Source: an uncultured Pseudomonadota bacterium (GTDB taxonomy: Bacteria; Pseudomonadota; Gammaproteobacteria; Steroidobacterales; Steroidobacteraceae). From it: a stretch of 64,000 bases of DNA. The stretch lies in contig CAISEB010000009.1 of assembly GCA_903884235.1 (NCBI GenBank), positions 21,456 through 85,455 of the forward strand, written 5' to 3'. Position 1 is the stretch's first letter; the number at the start of each line of letters is the position of its first letter. A program made the position numbers and the translations under genes. Under the pieces are notes generated by a model that saw only the letters and a list, made by a program, of their open reading frames with translations, had not been told where the DNA came from and did no database searches. Shown here piece after piece: positions 63,388 to 64,000 of the stretch.

Positions 63388-63531
63388 CTATCCTCGCCTC
63401 CGCGCGAGGCCGACACCGAATGCCGTACCGATGGCCGCCCCGAGGGCAACGCCGAGTGCGGTGTGGCTGGTCGCGACCCCCATCGCCGTTCCGATTCCGA
63501 TTCCCACCGCGATCCAGGCGCCCATTCTCAC
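63388..63531 (-). CDS. Small glycine-zipper protein
   Basis: GTG 63531 follows a near-ideal ribosome site (AGGAGG, 6 bases upstream) and encodes 47 residues: VRMGAWIAVGIGIGTAMGVATSHTALGVALGAAIGTAFGVGLARRRG, in short pieces WIAVGIGIGTAMG and LGVALGAAIGTAFGVGLA. The G-x-x-x-G spacing suggests two membrane-inserted, packed helices. ATG 63525 is the alternative start. The frame is short but compositionally unlike random sequence. Function unknown. Confidence 0.55.
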   Translation of the reverse strand: MRMGAWIAVGIGIGTAMGVATSHTALGVALGAAIGTAFGVGLARRRG

Positions 63532-63922
63532 GAGTCACCTCCTCGACCGTGCTGAGTCCGCGATCTGCGCGTGACTCGGACGATGATGTCGGATCTCTCG
63601 GTCAATTTGACGTTGCGCTGCGGGCGGTCATTCGTTGGGTCCGACTCCGTGTTGAGCGGCCGCGCTCGGTGACCCGGCGTGCCGGAACTGCTCCGAATCC
63701 GCTCCGATCGTCGTTAGGCGAAATCGACCGCCACGGCCGCTGTGACGCTGGCGATGACGCAGACCACGAGCCAATCAATCAGCAGCCCTATAACGAAGCC
63801 ACGATGCCAATTGACGAAAAGGGCGACTTCCAGCACTGCGGGAAGAATCGTGACGGCCCCAGTAGTGTCCGGACGTTAGTGGGCGGCGCGCCCATAAATG
63901 ATTGATCCGTTTAGGATAAATC
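63532..63922. other. Lower-GC intergenic stretch, little supportable content
   Basis: About 390 bases of visibly lower GC than the rest. Apart from one hydrophobic minus-strand frame at 63714-63836, I see no gene, repeat or structured RNA. The 8-bp palindrome GTCCGGAC near 63868 is the only notable short motif. Confidence 0.45.
63714..63836 (-). CDS. Possible tiny membrane ORF
   Basis: From a GTG at 63836 the frame gives 40 residues, VLEVALFVNWHRGFVIGLLIDWLVVCVIASVTAAVAVDFA in pieces (VNWHRGFVIGLLIDW, VVCVIASVTAAVAV), with two hydrophobic spans. There is no ribosome site, and the true N-terminus may be in another frame upstream. It may be a remnant. Confidence 0.25.
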   Translation of the reverse strand: MLEVALFVNWHRGFVIGLLIDWLVVCVIASVTAAVAVDFA

Positions 63923-64000
63923 GTGACTTTGTCTGGTCTCGATTTCGACTTCGGCAAGCGCCGGTGCGACCCTGCGAAGACCCTGTTCGCGGACGTTTCC
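63923..64000 (+). CDS. Possible start of a gene running off the right edge
   Basis: A GTG at 63923 with AGGATAAATC before it opens a frame of 26 codons to the end of the window, starting VTLSGLDFDFGKRRCDPAKTL. The composition is plausible for coding sequence, but no family is recognisable from so little. Confidence 0.3.
   Translation, partial: MTLSGLDFDFGKRRCDPAKTLFADVS

Noticed and set aside
63711..63720. GTTAGGC resembling the end of an integron attC site
   Set aside because: No matching RYYYAAC partner upstream and no integrase; it is explained by a stop codon of a small frame.
63866..63875. GTCCGGAC palindrome near the right end as an insertion-sequence end
   Set aside because: An 8-bp palindrome is expected by chance in GC-rich DNA and no second end or transposase is present.

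Overview
The window is GC-rich chromosomal DNA, most likely from a gammaproteobacterium. The evidence is the minus-strand order rsmG – parA – parB – atpIBEFHAGDC – glmU – glmS, which is the conserved origin-proximal layout of that class, together with an exaC-type aldehyde dehydrogenase and an acnD/prpF-type methylcitrate pathway. No rRNA, tRNA, CRISPR array, transposase or prophage gene was recognised. The genus cannot be fixed from the sequence alone.

Layout. (1) 1-5917, minus: an extracellular electron transfer locus with two tandem OmcA/MtrC-type decaheme outer-membrane lipoproteins, followed by the start of a DmsE/MtrA-type periplasmic decaheme cytochrome that runs off the left edge. (2) 6437-10340, minus: glmU-glmS (UDP-GlcNAc supply) and a GNAT acetyltransferase. 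(3) 10661-12611, plus: exaC and its usual partner, a DUF779 protein. (4) 12942-25259, minus: a Sel1-repeat/pilin-like hybrid protein, mobB, the complete F1Fo ATP synthase operon with its sigma70-type promoter and a terminator-like leader hairpin, parB, parA, a metallo-beta-lactamase-fold hydrolase, and rsmG. (5) 25320-37897, minus: a DUF885 protein, the methylcitrate-cycle set prpB-prpC-acnD-prpF, an MBL-fold hydrolase, a diheme cytochrome c, a TonB-C-terminal-like protein and mnmG. mnmG lies about 11 kb from rsmG. (6) 37952-41321, plus: a secreted TAP-like alpha/beta hydrolase translationally coupled to a NatAB-type ABC exporter. (7) 41326-44675, minus: SRPBCC, rhomboid and pirin proteins. 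(8) 44772-47523, plus: TIGR04076, aldo/keto reductase and amidohydrolase. (9) 47530-54333, minus: a cyanophycin cluster, iadA – cphB – cphA – Mur-ligase paralog, the last with a broken frame. (10) 54421-64000: an accessory stretch of small, mostly secreted or membrane proteins (DUF1161, DUF6940, GFA, VOC, DUF6717, DUF1272 and unrecognised ones), several with weak start signals or broken frames.

How it fits together. The ATP synthase, GlmU/GlmS, MnmG, RsmG and ParAB are housekeeping functions near the replication origin. The cyanophycin genes form a full store-and-recover cycle: CphA builds the Asp/Arg polymer, CphB releases beta-Asp-Arg dipeptides, and IadA splits them. The multiheme locus would carry electrons from the periplasm across the outer membrane to extracellular acceptors, with the mtrB-like porin expected just left of the window. 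The methylcitrate genes dispose of propionyl-CoA.

Caution: three genes (Mur-ligase paralog, DUF6717, DUF1272) show apparent frame breaks in G/C homopolymers or a CG repeat. This is equally compatible with sequencing or assembly error and with real gene decay.
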